DNA of 39,566 nt from Bradyrhizobium cajani (GCF_009759665.1 NZ_WQNE01000040.1:22302-61867), one strand, 5' to 3'; positions 7,543-15,887 are shown, counted from the stretch's first letter. Made by a program: numbers and translations. Notes: a model not told the origin generated them from the sequence alone.

Positions 7543-8219
7543 CGGGGTGTTGCCAGCCGCAGGATGTAACCGATGCCTCTCATGCTGCGGATTTCGACGT
7601 CGCCGCCGAGCTCGGCCAGCTTCTTCCGCAGGCGCGAGACTTGCGCTTCGAGCGTGTTGGACTCGATCTCGTCGTCGAAGCCGTAGATCTCCTCGATCAG
7701 GGCAGCGCGGGTGATGACGCGGTCGCGCCGCATCAGCAGCGCTCCGAGGATAAGTGCCTCGCGCCGGCGCAGCAGGATCTTGGTGTCGGCGACAACGGCC
7801 TCGTTGCTGCCGAGATGCAGCTCGACATTGCCGAGCGACAGCACCGAGGGTGCGAGCAGCCGGGGCCGCCGCAATACGGCGCGAACCCGCGCGATCAACT
7901 CCTGTGGCTCGAACGGCTTGCCGAGATAGTCGTCGGCGCCGCCGTTGAGGCCATCGACGACGTCCTCCTTGGCGTCCCTGGACGTCAGCATGATGATCGC
8001 GGGGCGGTCGGGCGATTGGCTCAGCGCCGTGACCACCTGGAGCGCATCGCCGTCGGGCAGCATCCGGTCGATGATCGCAAGATCATATTTGAAATTCTCC
8101 AGCGCCTGGCGGGCATCGGCAATCGAGCCGACGAGGTCGACTATACCGTGCAACTGCCCGAGCAGCCGGCTGACATAAGCGCCGATCTGCGGTTCGTCTT
8201 CGATCACGAGGGAACGCAC
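7539..8219 (-). CDS. OmpR/PhoB-family response regulator
   Basis: A 226-residue DNA-binding regulator. The receiver domain has the acidic pair in VIEDEPQ, phospho-acceptor Asp51 in AIIDRMLPDG, the LTSRDAKEDVVDGLNGGADDYLG region and the switch Lys in GKPFEP. The C-terminal winged helix ends with the classic EAQVSRLRKKL and RSMRGIGYIL segments. The frame is open far upstream, but that is the shadow of the mipA gene. GTG at 8217-8219 was chosen because it begins the receiver strand (RSLVIEDE) and follows an AAGGA ribosome binding site at about eight bases. It forms an operon with the kinase. Direct repeats in the upstream region are the likely operator. Confidence 0.9.
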   Translation of the reverse strand: MRSLVIEDEPQIGAYVSRLLGQLHGIVDLVGSIADARQALENFKYDLAIIDRMLPDGDALQVVTALSQSPDRPAIIMLTSRDAKEDVVDGLNGGADDYLGKPFEPQELIARVRAVLRRPRLLAPSVLSLGNVELHLGSNEAVVADTKILLRRREALILGALLMRRDRVITRAALIEEIYGFDDEIESNTLEAQVSRLRKKLAELGGDVEIRSMRGIGYILRLATPR

Positions 8220-8398
8220 GCGGGTCGTCCTTGACTCTGCTGGGCAACAAGAACCCCGAGCGTGACGCTCCCTGGCCGAAGTCTGGCGTTTCGGCTCGTG
8301 CGCAGGGTTCCCATTAAGGCAGCGAGCTTGGCGAATAAAAGGCAGGAGCGAGAGGGCCGACCGGCACCGGCAGTCAGAGTTAAGAACGCGATCGCGCC

Positions 8399-8420
8399 CG
8401 GGCAATGTTCGGGCAATGTT
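8399..8420. promoter_or_regulatory. Tandem 11-bp direct repeat, CGGGCAATGTT x2 (box 1)
   Basis: Two perfect copies of the 11-base unit CGGGCAATGTT lie head to tail (8399-8409 and 8410-8420), so the GCAAT core recurs at exactly one helical turn. OmpR/PhoB-family regulators bind such directly repeated half-sites with 11-bp phasing. It is about 180 bases from the regulator's start. Candidate operator; binding is inferred. Confidence 0.55.
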
Positions 8421-8480
8421 TGTCCGGCCGTCGCCGTGGGGTGCGCGTCGCAAATGCAGTTGAGCGGCGGCGGTTCGCCT

Positions 8481-8500
8481 TGCAATCTTGGGGCAATTTT
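8481..8500. promoter_or_regulatory. GCAAT-N6-GCAAT repeat (box 2), partly palindromic
   Basis: TGCAATCTT followed by GGCAATTTT places GCAAT at 8482-8486 and 8493-8497, again 11 bases apart, as in box 1. The second half also forms the palindrome GGGCAATTTTGCCC (8491-8504). It lies about 75 bases upstream of the MipA/OmpV ATG, a suitable place for an activator site. Confidence 0.5.
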
Positions 8501-8570
8501 GCCCGACCACATGCTGGGGCTCCAACCACACGAGTCGACCAGGCCAGCAAGGCCGGTCCGGGGCCCCGTA

Positions 8571-9464
8571 ATGAAACATTTTGACGAAGCCGTTCTCGAT
8601 CCTGCGGCGAGCGCGCGGCAGACCTTGCTGACCGCTTTCCTTGCCGCACTCGGCGCGGTCATGGCGATCCCTCAGTCCGCATCGGCGCAGACGGCGTTCA
8701 CGCTGCCGGCGCCGCCGTTCGAGCTGCCCATGCTGCCATCGCCCTCCGGCAACTGGACCGTCATGGTCGGCATCGGTGGAGAATACACACCGGATTTCGT
8801 TGGATCGAAGAACGGGAAGTTTCTCCCGATCCCGATCTTCACCATCCGCCGCGCCGGATCGGTCGACCAGTTTCGCGGGCCCCGCGACAGCGCCAGCATC
8901 GCACTGCTCGACGTCGGCAATTTTCGCGCCGGCCCTGCGTTCAAATACGTCGCCTCGCGCAAGGCCGACAAATATGCCGAGTTGACAGGCCTTGGCAATG
9001 TCGACGCCGCATATGAGCTCGGCGGCTTCGTCGAGTATTTTCCGGTCGACTGGCTGCGCCTGCGCAGCGAACTGCGTCAAGGTCTGGGGGGCCATACCGG
9101 GACGGTGGCCGACGTCTCCGCCGACGTGATCGTGCCGCTGATCCAGAGGCTCACGATCTCGGCCGGTCCGCGCTTCACCTGGAAGAGCAGCAAGGCGACC
9201 GCGCCGTATTTCGGCGTCGATGCGGCGCAGGCGCTGGCGTCCGGGCTGCCGATGTATGACGCCAGGGGCGGCGCGCACTCGGTCGGCTTCGGCAGCCAGA
9301 TCTCCTATCGCATTAACCCGCAGTGGGAGGTCCATGCTTATGTCGAGTACGAGAAGCTGCTTGGCGATGCCGCCGACAGCCCGCTGGTGAAGCTGCGGGG
9401 ATCGTCGAACCAGACCACCGTCGGCCTCGGCGCGTCCTATTCGTTCGACTTCAAGATTCGATAG
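8571..9464 (+). CDS. MipA/OmpV family outer-membrane protein
   Basis: A 297-residue protein with a signal peptide (to about residue 39, ending SASAQ) and a beta-barrel. Family traits are the early NWTVMVGIGGEYTPDFVGSKNGKFLPIPIF segment (given here in the order seen, residues about 61-92), alternating aromatic/hydrophobic strands, and the C-terminal TTVGLGASYSFDFKI strand typical of outer-membrane insertion. MipA/OmpV proteins are linked to MltA-interacting scaffolds and envelope stress or antibiotic tolerance; the exact role here is unknown. The start at 8571 leads directly into the signal peptide. It is divergent from the two-component operon and six bases from the next gene, so probably co-transcribed with it. 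Confidence 0.85.
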   Translation: MKHFDEAVLDPAASARQTLLTAFLAALGAVMAIPQSASAQTAFTLPAPPFELPMLPSPSGNWTVMVGIGGEYTPDFVGSKNGKFLPIPIFTIRRAGSVDQFRGPRDSASIALLDVGNFRAGPAFKYVASRKADKYAELTGLGNVDAAYELGGFVEYFPVDWLRLRSELRQGLGGHTGTVADVSADVIVPLIQRLTISAGPRFTWKSSKATAPYFGVDAAQALASGLPMYDARGGAHSVGFGSQISYRINPQWEVHAYVEYEKLLGDAADSPLVKLRGSSNQTTVGLGASYSFDFKIR

Positions 9465-9470
9465 CTCGCC

Positions 9471-10211
9471 ATGCGTCGCATTGCTTTTCTATGGGTCGGC
9501 CTGGCGATCGCGTGCGCCGCCCTCGGCGCCGCCGCGGCGTTCGAGACGCGCGCGAGCCGTCTCCAGGCGATCAAGTCCGTCGGCATCGTCTCGGCCATCG
9601 GCGAGGAGATGAGCCTGACGCAGGCCGGCCTGACCGGCTTGGGCAACACCGGGCAAAGCGTCTCGATCAGCGCATGGGGGCTGGACGAGATGATCGTCCA
9701 GCAGGCGACCAGGCTCTTGAGCGGGCGCTTTCGCGTAGAGGCGGTGAGCTACAGGCGCGCAGCATTCGCCGCGATCAGGGATTCGGCGGTTGCTCCCGTC
9801 AATCTCCTGCGCAGCGATCCGTTCAAGGAGCTGGTTCGCAGCGACGTCACCCCGCAGGGGCTGGATGCCTATATCGTCATCACCCGGGCAAAATCGAAAC
9901 TCGGAAACGGCCGCAATGTCGACGGCGTAGGGTTCGCTGAATACCGGACGCTGTTTGCAAACTACGGACTGATCCATGCGCTGTACGAAGTCCGCGTCAT
10001 CGACGGCAAGACGTTCGATGTGATCGAGAAGAGGGCGGCCGCGCCGCTGGACAACACCGGGACGATGAGGATCGCCGGCCCGAGTGGACAGATCGACGAC
10101 ACGTTTGACGGTCAGGCTTCGAGCGAACGGCTGCGTGCGGCGATTGCGGAGCTGGTCACGCGCAGCCTGCCGGTCACGCTCGGCGATATGCATCTGATCG
10201 ATGGTCAGTGA
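9471..10211 (+). CDS. Exported protein of unknown function, downstream of MipA/OmpV
   Basis: A 246-residue protein that starts six bases after the MipA/OmpV stop, so almost certainly in the same operon. The first ~22 residues are a signal peptide or lipid-free membrane anchor (AFLWVGLAIACAALGAAAAF). The body alternates strands and helices: KSVGIVSAIGEEMSLTQAG, DEMIVQQATRLL, LDAYIVITRAKSKLGN, ALYEVRVIDGKTFDVIEKR. It ends with LRAAIAELVTRSLPVTL. No Cys or obvious catalytic motif is present. The pattern (conserved opening strand, helix, RV(E)AV strand) looks like a periplasmic ligand-binding or assembly domain. I do not recognise a named family. Regulation by the neighbouring two-component system is likely by position. 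Confidence 0.8.
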   Translation: MRRIAFLWVGLAIACAALGAAAAFETRASRLQAIKSVGIVSAIGEEMSLTQAGLTGLGNTGQSVSISAWGLDEMIVQQATRLLSGRFRVEAVSYRRAAFAAIRDSAVAPVNLLRSDPFKELVRSDVTPQGLDAYIVITRAKSKLGNGRNVDGVGFAEYRTLFANYGLIHALYEVRVIDGKTFDVIEKRAAAPLDNTGTMRIAGPSGQIDDTFDGQASSERLRAAIAELVTRSLPVTLGDMHLIDGQ

Positions 10212-10232
10212 CGGGCTAGCTTGTCGGCCCTC

Positions 10233-10331
10233 AAAGCGCGATGAGATCAGGATGAATCTTCACCCCGCTTCAGGCGGTTGCTTGAGCATGATCTTTTCGG
10301 AAAACCGCTGCGCACTTTTCCGGATCATGCT
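10233..10331. repeat. Long palindromic repeat, family A copy 1
   Basis: The core GAGCATGATC...GATCATGC (10284-10330) forms a long hairpin, and the copy at the right end of the window is identical through it in the opposite orientation. A flanking block starting AAAGCGCGATGAGAT and containing AGGATGAATC is also shared with that copy, so the mobile or amplified unit is about 95 bases. It fills the gap between two convergent genes and may serve as a bidirectional terminator. Confidence 0.8.
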
Positions 10332-11873
10332 TCAGGTCACCGGCGCCGGATTGAACAGCGTGAGGTCGTTGTGAATGCCCCAGCGATCCGACCACGGCTT
10401 TGTCCGGCCGCTGGCGACGTCGAGGATCAGGCGGAACAGGTCCCAGCCGGTTTCCTCGATGGTCTTCTCGCCTGTCGCGATGCGGCCGGCGTCGAAGTCG
10501 ATCAGGTCCTTCCAGCGCCGGGCAAGCTCGCTGCGGGTCGCGACCTTGATGACGGGCGCAGCCGCAAGGCCATAGGGCGTGCCGCGGCCGGTAGTGAACA
10601 CCTGCAGCGTCATGCCGGAGGCGAGCTGGAGCGTGCCGCAAATGAAGTCGGACGCCGGCGTTGCCGCGAACAGCATGCCCTTCTGCGTCGCCTTCTCGCC
10701 GGGCGAGAGCACGCCGGTGATGGCGCTCGAGCCGGACTTGACGATCGAGCCCAGCGATTTCTCGACGATGTTGGCGAGGCCACCCTTCTTGTTGCCGGGC
10801 GTGGTGTTGGCGCTGCGGTCGGCACCGCCGCGGGCGAGATATGAGTCATACCAGGCCATCTCGCGCACCAGTGCGCGGCCGACATCCTCATTGATGGCGC
10901 GGCGGGTGAGGAGCTGGATGGCGTCGCGCACCTCGGTGACTTCGGAGAACATCACGGTGGCGCCGGCGCGCACCAGGAGGTCCGCTGCAAAACCGACGGC
11001 GGGATTCGCGGTGACGCCGGAGAAGGCGTCGCTGCCGCCGCATTGCAATCCGATGACGAGGTCGGAGGCCGGGCAGGTCTCGCGCTTGCGGGTGTTGAGC
11101 ACCTTCAGCCGCGCCTCGGCCTGGGTCATGATCGCATCGACGATCGCACCAAAGCCGTCGAAGGCCTCGTCCTGCATGCGCACGATGGCATCGCTGACGC
11201 CTTCCGGCACCAGCCGCTCGGGCGCGAGCTTCTCGCAGCCGAGCCCGACGACCAGGATCTCGCCGCCGAAATTCGGGTTGAGCGCGATGTTCTGCAACGT
11301 GCGGATCGGCACCACCGCGTCGGGCGCGGTGATGGCGACGCCGCAGCCATAGGCATGCGTCAGCGGCACGACGTCGTCGACGTTCGGGTACTTCGGCAGG
11401 AGCTCGGCGCGGATGCGCTTGACCGCATATTCCATCGTGCCTTTGACGCATTGCACGGAGGAGGAGATGCCGAGGATATTCTTCGTTCCGACCGAGCCGT
11501 CGGGATTGCGGTAGCCCTCGAAGGTGAAGCCTTCGAGCGGCGGCAGCGGGGCCGGAACGGCGGTCGAGATTTCGAGCTTGTCGAGGGCGGGGGCCTCCGG
11601 CATGCGGATGCGCGCTTCGTCCACCCATTCGCCGGCCAGGATCGGCGACAGCGCATAGCCAATGATTTCGCCATAGCGGATGATCGGTGCGCCTTCCGCG
11701 ATGTCGACCAGCGCCGTCTTGTGCCCCTGCGGCACGAAGGCGCGCAGCGTCAGCCCGCAGGCAAAGCGGGAGCCGGCGGGAAGCCCGAAATCATTGACCA
11801 CGATCGCGACGTTGTCGCGCTCGTTGAGCTTGATGTAGCGGGGCTGCTCTTTCGCTGCGAGGTCCTGGTCCAT
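10332..11873 (-). CDS. garD: Galactarate dehydratase
   Basis: A 513-residue cytoplasmic enzyme that dehydrates galactarate (mucate) to 5-dehydro-4-deoxy-D-glucarate. It belongs to the UxaA/GarD family: an N-terminal SAF-like domain (DNVAIVVNDFGLPAG, VPQGHKTAL-type segment, YGEIIGYAL), then the catalytic part with EGYRNPDGSVGTKN, HAYGCGVAI, LNPNFGGEILVVGLGCEKL, QCGGSDAFSGVTANPAVG and TGRGTPYGLAAAPVIK. The length and the ending (LFNPAPVT) are those of GarD from memory of the E. coli protein (523 residues), rather than UxaA. The ATG at 11873 was chosen because the longer frame to 12002 runs through an intergenic palindrome. It is last in the glucarate/galactarate operon, 125 bases after the aldehyde dehydrogenase gene. 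Confidence 0.93.
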   Translation of the reverse strand: MDQDLAAKEQPRYIKLNERDNVAIVVNDFGLPAGSRFACGLTLRAFVPQGHKTALVDIAEGAPIIRYGEIIGYALSPILAGEWVDEARIRMPEAPALDKLEISTAVPAPLPPLEGFTFEGYRNPDGSVGTKNILGISSSVQCVKGTMEYAVKRIRAELLPKYPNVDDVVPLTHAYGCGVAITAPDAVVPIRTLQNIALNPNFGGEILVVGLGCEKLAPERLVPEGVSDAIVRMQDEAFDGFGAIVDAIMTQAEARLKVLNTRKRETCPASDLVIGLQCGGSDAFSGVTANPAVGFAADLLVRAGATVMFSEVTEVRDAIQLLTRRAINEDVGRALVREMAWYDSYLARGGADRSANTTPGNKKGGLANIVEKSLGSIVKSGSSAITGVLSPGEKATQKGMLFAATPASDFICGTLQLASGMTLQVFTTGRGTPYGLAAAPVIKVATRSELARRWKDLIDFDAGRIATGEKTIEETGWDLFRLILDVASGRTKPWSDRWGIHNDLTLFNPAPVT

Positions 11874-11898
11874 CTGCTCTTGCCTCAAAAACTGAAGC

Positions 11899-11987
11899 CG
11901 TAGGGTGGGCAAAGGCGCAACGCGCCGTGCCCACCATGCTTCACACCGAACATAGCGGTGGGCACGCTTCGCTTTGCCCACCCTACG
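11899..11987. repeat. Palindromic repeat between the dehydrogenase gene and garD
   Basis: Perfect 16-base outer arms (CGTAGGGTGGGCAAAG at 11899-11914, its complement at 11972-11987) enclose shorter nested arms (CGTGCCCACC against GGTGGGCACG). The structure occupies the junction between two genes of the same operon. It is a REP-like element of the kind frequent in Bradyrhizobium and could affect mRNA stability or attenuate garD expression. Confidence 0.8.
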
Positions 11988-11998
11988 ATCGCGGCCTA

Positions 11999-13447
11999 TC
12001 AACCCGGATAGGTATAGGCGGTCTTCACCGTGGTGTAGAACTCGCGCGCATAGGAGCCCTGCTCGCGGGCGCCGTAGCTCGAGCCCTTCCGGCCGCCGAA
12101 CGGCACGTGATAGTCGACGCCGGCGGTCGGCAGATTGACCATCACCATGCCGGACTCGCTGTTGCGCTTGTAGTGCGAGGCGTATTTCAGGCTAGTGGTG
12201 CAGATGCCGGAGGCGAGGCCGAACTCGGTGTCGTTGGAGATCGCGAGCGCCTCCTCGTAGTTCTTGGCGCGGATGACCGCGGCGACGGGGCCGAAGATCT
12301 CTTCACGCGCGATGCGCATGTTGTTGTTGGCTTCGGTGAACAGCGCCGGCTGGAGGTAATGGCCGGGCGTCTCACGCTTGAGCAGCTCGCCACCCCAGGC
12401 GAGCTTGGCGCCTTCGTCCTGGCCGATCTTGATGTAGCGCAGATCCTGGTCGAGCTGGCTCTGGTCGACCACGGGGCCGATATGCACGCCGGCCTTGAGC
12501 GCGTCGTCGACCGACAGGCCCTTCAGGCGCTCGGCCATCGCCGCGACGAAGCGGTCGTGGATGCCCTCGGTGACGATCAGGCGGGACGAGGCGGTGCAGC
12601 GCTGGCCGGTGGAGAAATAGGCGCCGTTGACGGCGACCTCGACGGCGGTCTTGAGGTCGGCGTCGTCAAGCACGACGAGCGGGTTCTTGCCGCCCATCTC
12701 GAGCTGGAACTTCTTCATCGGGTTCGACAGCACGCAGGCCTGCGCGATCTTGCGGCCGGTCTGCACCGAGCCGGTGAAGGAGATCGCCGCGACGTCCGGG
12801 TGATCGAGCAAGGTCTGGCCGACCACCGAGCCGGAGCCAACCACGAGGTTGAAGACGCCAGCGGGAATGCCGGAGCGGGTGATGATCTCGGACAGCGCAT
12901 GCGCAGAGCCCGGCACCAGCTCGGCCGGCTTGAACACCACGGTGTTGCCGTAGCAGAGCGCGGGCGCGATCTTCCAGGCCGGGATCGCGATCGGGAAATT
13001 CCAGGGCGTGATCATGCCGACGACGCCGATCGGCTCACGCGTGAGCTCGACATCGAGGCCGGGACGCACCGAGGCGCCCTTTTCGCCGATCAGGCGCAGG
13101 GCTTCGCCGGCGAAGAACGCGAAAATCTGGCCGGCACGCGCGACCTCGCCGATGCCTTCCGGCAGCGTCTTGCCTTCCTCGCGGGCGAGCAGGCGGCCGA
13201 GCTCTTCCTTGCGGGCCAGGATTTCGAGAGAAATCTTGTTCAGCGCGTCATAGCGTACCTGCGGCGTCGACTGCGCCCAGGCGGGGAAGGCGGCCTTTGC
13301 GGCGGCAATCGCCTTCTCGGTCTGCGCCTTGTCGGCCTTGGCGTATTCGCCGACGAGGTCATTGGTGTTGGAGGGGTTGATGTTCTTCGTGACGCCGGAG
13401 CCGTCGACCCATTCGCCGCCGATGAAGTTCTTCAGGATCGCAGTCAT
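11999..13447 (-). CDS. 2-oxoglutarate semialdehyde dehydrogenase (aldehyde dehydrogenase family)
   Basis: A 482-residue NAD(P)+-dependent aldehyde dehydrogenase. Catalytic residues are visible: Asn150 in TPWNFP, Glu250 in QLEMGGKNP, and the nucleophile Cys284 in STGQRCTASS. The cofactor loop ISFTGSVQTGRKI is also present. The family alone does not fix the substrate. Its position directly after kdgD and gudD indicates oxidation of 2,5-dioxopentanoate to 2-oxoglutarate (EC 1.2.1.26), the last step of the pathway. The start follows a strong GGAGGAAG ribosome binding site and lies 17 bases downstream of the gudD stop. Confidence 0.9.
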   Translation of the reverse strand: MTAILKNFIGGEWVDGSGVTKNINPSNTNDLVGEYAKADKAQTEKAIAAAKAAFPAWAQSTPQVRYDALNKISLEILARKEELGRLLAREEGKTLPEGIGEVARAGQIFAFFAGEALRLIGEKGASVRPGLDVELTREPIGVVGMITPWNFPIAIPAWKIAPALCYGNTVVFKPAELVPGSAHALSEIITRSGIPAGVFNLVVGSGSVVGQTLLDHPDVAAISFTGSVQTGRKIAQACVLSNPMKKFQLEMGGKNPLVVLDDADLKTAVEVAVNGAYFSTGQRCTASSRLIVTEGIHDRFVAAMAERLKGLSVDDALKAGVHIGPVVDQSQLDQDLRYIKIGQDEGAKLAWGGELLKRETPGHYLQPALFTEANNNMRIAREEIFGPVAAVIRAKNYEEALAISNDTEFGLASGICTTSLKYASHYKRNSESGMVMVNLPTAGVDYHVPFGGRKGSSYGAREQGSYAREFYTTVKTAYTYPG

Positions 13448-13464
13448 AGCTTCCTCCAGAGTTT

Positions 13465-14802
13465 TTAACGAACGAGGCAGGGACGCTTGTCGTCGAAGGT
13501 CCAGCCAGGGATCAGGTCCTGCATGGCAATAGCGTCATCGCGGGCGCCAAGTCCATGCTGCTTGTAGAGCTCATGCGCGGCGTCGATGGCCGCCCTGTCG
13601 ATTTCGATACCCAGGCCCGGCCTGTCAGGGACCGCAATCTTGCCACCCTTGATCCGGAGCGGCTCCTTGGTGAGCGCCTGGCCGTCTTGCCAGATCCAGT
13701 GAGTGTCGATCGCGGTGACCTTGCCGGGGGCGGCGGCGCCGACATGGGTGAACATGGCGAGCGAGATGTCGAAATGGTTGTTGGAATGCGAGCCCCAGGT
13801 CAGGCCGTTGTCACGGCAGGTCTGGGCGACGCGCACCGAGCCTTGCATGGTCCAGAAATGGGGATCGGCCAGCGGGATGTCCACTGCGCCGAGACGCAAC
13901 GCATGGGAGAGCTGGCGCCAGTCGGTGGCGATCATGTTGGTCGCTGTGGGCAGGCCCGTGGCGCGGCGGAACTCGGCCATGATCTCGCGGCCGGAGAAGC
14001 CGGCTTCGGCGCCGCAGGGGTCCTCGGCATAGGCGAGGATGCCGTGCATGCCCTTGCAGAGGCTGATCGCCTCGTCGAGCGACCAGGCGCCGTTGGGATC
14101 GAGCGTCACGCGCGCATTCGGGAAGCGCTTGGCAATCGCAGTGACGGCCTCGATCTCCTGCTCGCCGCGCAGCACGCCGCCCTTGAGCTTGAAGTCGGCG
14201 AAGCCGTAATGGTCGTGGGTGGCCTCGGCGAGCCGCACCACGGTCTCCGGCGTCATCGCCTCCTGGTGGCGGAGGTCGAACCATTCCGCCTTGCCGCTCT
14301 CGCCGGCGACATAGTCGAGCTTCGACTTGCGACCGTCGCCGACGAAGAAGAGATAGCCGAGCGTTTCGACGCTCCCCCGCTGCTGGCCCTCGCCGAGGAG
14401 GGCGGCAACGGGCAGGCCGAGATGCTGACCGAGCAGATCGAGCAGCGCGGACTCCACGGCGGTGACGGCGTGGATCATGACGCGCAGGTCAAAGGTCTGC
14501 TTGCCACGGCCGCCGGCGTCGCGGTCGGCGAAGGCGGTGCGGATGTCGGCGAGGATGTTGTTCATCGCGCCGACGGTCTTGCCGATCACGAGATCGCGGG
14601 CGTCCTGGAGGGTCTGCCAGATTTTCTGCCCGCCCGGCACCTCGCCAACGCCGGTGTGACCGGAATTGTCGGTGAGGATGACGATGTTGCGGGTGAAGAA
14701 CGGCGCATGCGCGCCGCTCAGGTTGAGGAGCATGCTGTCGCGGCCCGCGACCGGGATCACCTGCATCGATGTGACGACCGGTGCGCCGGAAACTTCCACC
14801 AT
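13465..14802 (-). CDS. gudD: Glucarate dehydratase (enolase superfamily)
   Basis: A 445-residue enzyme converting D-glucarate (and L-idarate) to 5-dehydro-4-deoxy-D-glucarate. It is very close to E. coli GudD in length and motifs. The substrate-binding N-terminus has VIPVAGRDSMLLNLSGAHAP. The KxK base lies in DFKLKGG. Metal ligands are seen in TLDPNGAWSL (Asp), AYAEDPCGAE (Glu) and TATNMIATDW (Asn). The His of the catalytic dyad is in SHSNNHFDISLAMFTH, and the chain ends GWTFDDKRPCLVR. A GGGAGGAG ribosome binding site precedes the start, and the gene is 26 bases after kdgD. It should be cytoplasmic and Mg2+-dependent. Confidence 0.96.
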   Translation of the reverse strand: MVEVSGAPVVTSMQVIPVAGRDSMLLNLSGAHAPFFTRNIVILTDNSGHTGVGEVPGGQKIWQTLQDARDLVIGKTVGAMNNILADIRTAFADRDAGGRGKQTFDLRVMIHAVTAVESALLDLLGQHLGLPVAALLGEGQQRGSVETLGYLFFVGDGRKSKLDYVAGESGKAEWFDLRHQEAMTPETVVRLAEATHDHYGFADFKLKGGVLRGEQEIEAVTAIAKRFPNARVTLDPNGAWSLDEAISLCKGMHGILAYAEDPCGAEAGFSGREIMAEFRRATGLPTATNMIATDWRQLSHALRLGAVDIPLADPHFWTMQGSVRVAQTCRDNGLTWGSHSNNHFDISLAMFTHVGAAAPGKVTAIDTHWIWQDGQALTKEPLRIKGGKIAVPDRPGLGIEIDRAAIDAAHELYKQHGLGARDDAIAMQDLIPGWTFDDKRPCLVR

Positions 14803-14828
14803 CGCACGCTCCTCCCTGTTGTCGACCG

Positions 14829-15773
14829 CTATTCTGCAGCCTGTTGTGACGATCGTGCGGCGGGCAGCTTCTTCACCAGCGCGGTCAGCTCCGCGATCTC
14901 CTGCTCGGTGAGATCGGTCAGCGGCGGGCGAACCGGGCCGGAATCGCGGCCGATCACCTTCATGCCGGCCTTGATGATCGAGACCGCATAGCCCTTCTTG
15001 CGGTTGCGGATCGCGATCAGCGGCAGGATGAAATCCTTCAGGCCGGCATGGATCGCCGCATGGTCGCGCTTGCGCACGGCGGCGTAGAAGCTGGTGGCGA
15101 ACTCCGGCACGAAGTTGAACACGGCCGACGAGTAGGTCGTCACGCCCATGTCGAGATAGGGCAGCGCGAAGGTCTCGGCGGTCGGCAGGCCGCCGACATA
15201 GGTGAGGCGGTCGCCGAGCTTGGTGTAGACGCGGGTCATCAGCTCGATGTCGCCGATGCCGTCCTTGTAACCGACGAGGTTCGGGCAGCGCTCGGCGAGG
15301 CGGGCGAGCGTGTCGGGCTGGAGGATGGCGTTGTCGCGGTTGTAGACGATGACGCCGATCTTCACGGAGGCGCAGACGGCCTCGACATGGGCGGCGAGGC
15401 CTTCCTGCTCGGAATGGGTGAGATAGGGCGGCAGCAGCAACAGGCCGTCGGCGCCGGCCTTCTCGGCACCAACAGCGATCTCGCGGGCGATCGCGGTGCC
15501 GTAGCCGGTGCCGGCGAGCACGGGCACGCGGCCCTTGGTCTCGTCGACGGCGATCTTGACGACTTGCGGAACCTCGGTCGGCGTCAGCGAGAAGAACTCG
15601 CCGGTGCCGCCGGCGGCGAACAGGCCGGCAACGTCATAGCCGCACAGCCAGTCCATGTTGGCGCGGTAGGTCGCCTCGTCGAAGGAATAGTCAGCCTTGA
15701 ACGGCGTGACGGGGAAAGACAGGAGGCCAGATCCGATCTTCTGGGCCATCTCCTGCGGGGTCATCTTGCTCAT
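14829..15773 (-). CDS. kdgD: 5-dehydro-4-deoxyglucarate dehydratase
   Basis: A 314-residue member of the DapA/N-acetylneuraminate lyase family. It dehydrates and decarboxylates 5-dehydro-4-deoxy-D-glucarate to 2,5-dioxopentanoate (2-oxoglutarate semialdehyde). The Schiff-base Lys is Lys170 in VGYKDGIGD and the catalytic Tyr is Tyr144 in VIVYNRDNA. The GGTGEFFSL loop matches the substrate carboxylate-binding GGTGE motif of KdgD. The start has an AAGGGAG ribosome binding site. It is the first structural gene after the LysR regulator. With gudD/garD and the dehydrogenase it forms the non-aldolase route to 2-oxoglutarate, in place of the GarL/GarR/GarK route of enterics. Confidence 0.95.
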   Translation of the reverse strand: MSKMTPQEMAQKIGSGLLSFPVTPFKADYSFDEATYRANMDWLCGYDVAGLFAAGGTGEFFSLTPTEVPQVVKIAVDETKGRVPVLAGTGYGTAIAREIAVGAEKAGADGLLLLPPYLTHSEQEGLAAHVEAVCASVKIGVIVYNRDNAILQPDTLARLAERCPNLVGYKDGIGDIELMTRVYTKLGDRLTYVGGLPTAETFALPYLDMGVTTYSSAVFNFVPEFATSFYAAVRKRDHAAIHAGLKDFILPLIAIRNRKKGYAVSIIKAGMKVIGRDSGPVRPPLTDLTEQEIAELTALVKKLPAARSSQQAAE

Positions 15774-15887
15774 GGGCGCGGCTCCCTTCTTGCGTGTTGT
15801 GGAGGACGCGAGCTTGAGGCCTGCGCGTCCATGCGCCGTGGTTTAGGAGACCGTTCGATGCGCGTCCAAGCCAAAGCCTATATCGAC

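Larger units (their letters stand above)
8220..8570. other. Divergent regulatory region between the two-component operon and the MipA/OmpV gene
   Basis: About 350 bases without a gene of their own. The striking content is two tandem-repeat boxes, at 8399-8420 and 8481-8500, described separately. A long frame opening at 8262 in phase with the MipA gene was not taken as the start because it would add about 100 non-signal residues. Confidence 0.7.

Noticed and set aside
8330..8343. A GG-N10-GC spacing resembling a sigma-54 promoter in the MipA/RR gap
   Set aside because: The -12 box reads AGGC instead of TTGC, too far from consensus.
8220..9335. Upstream extension of the response-regulator frame
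   Set aside because: It overlaps the MipA/OmpV gene on the other strand and adds non-homologous residues; GTG at 8219 has a good ribosome binding site and begins the receiver domain.
11874..12002. N-terminal extension of garD
   Set aside because: The extra codons come from an intergenic palindrome and resemble no GarD N-terminus.
11927..13468. A 513-codon plus-strand frame antisense to the aldehyde dehydrogenase gene
   Set aside because: It mirrors a well-supported gene with all catalytic residues; the antisense product is low-complexity Arg/Asp/Gly-rich.
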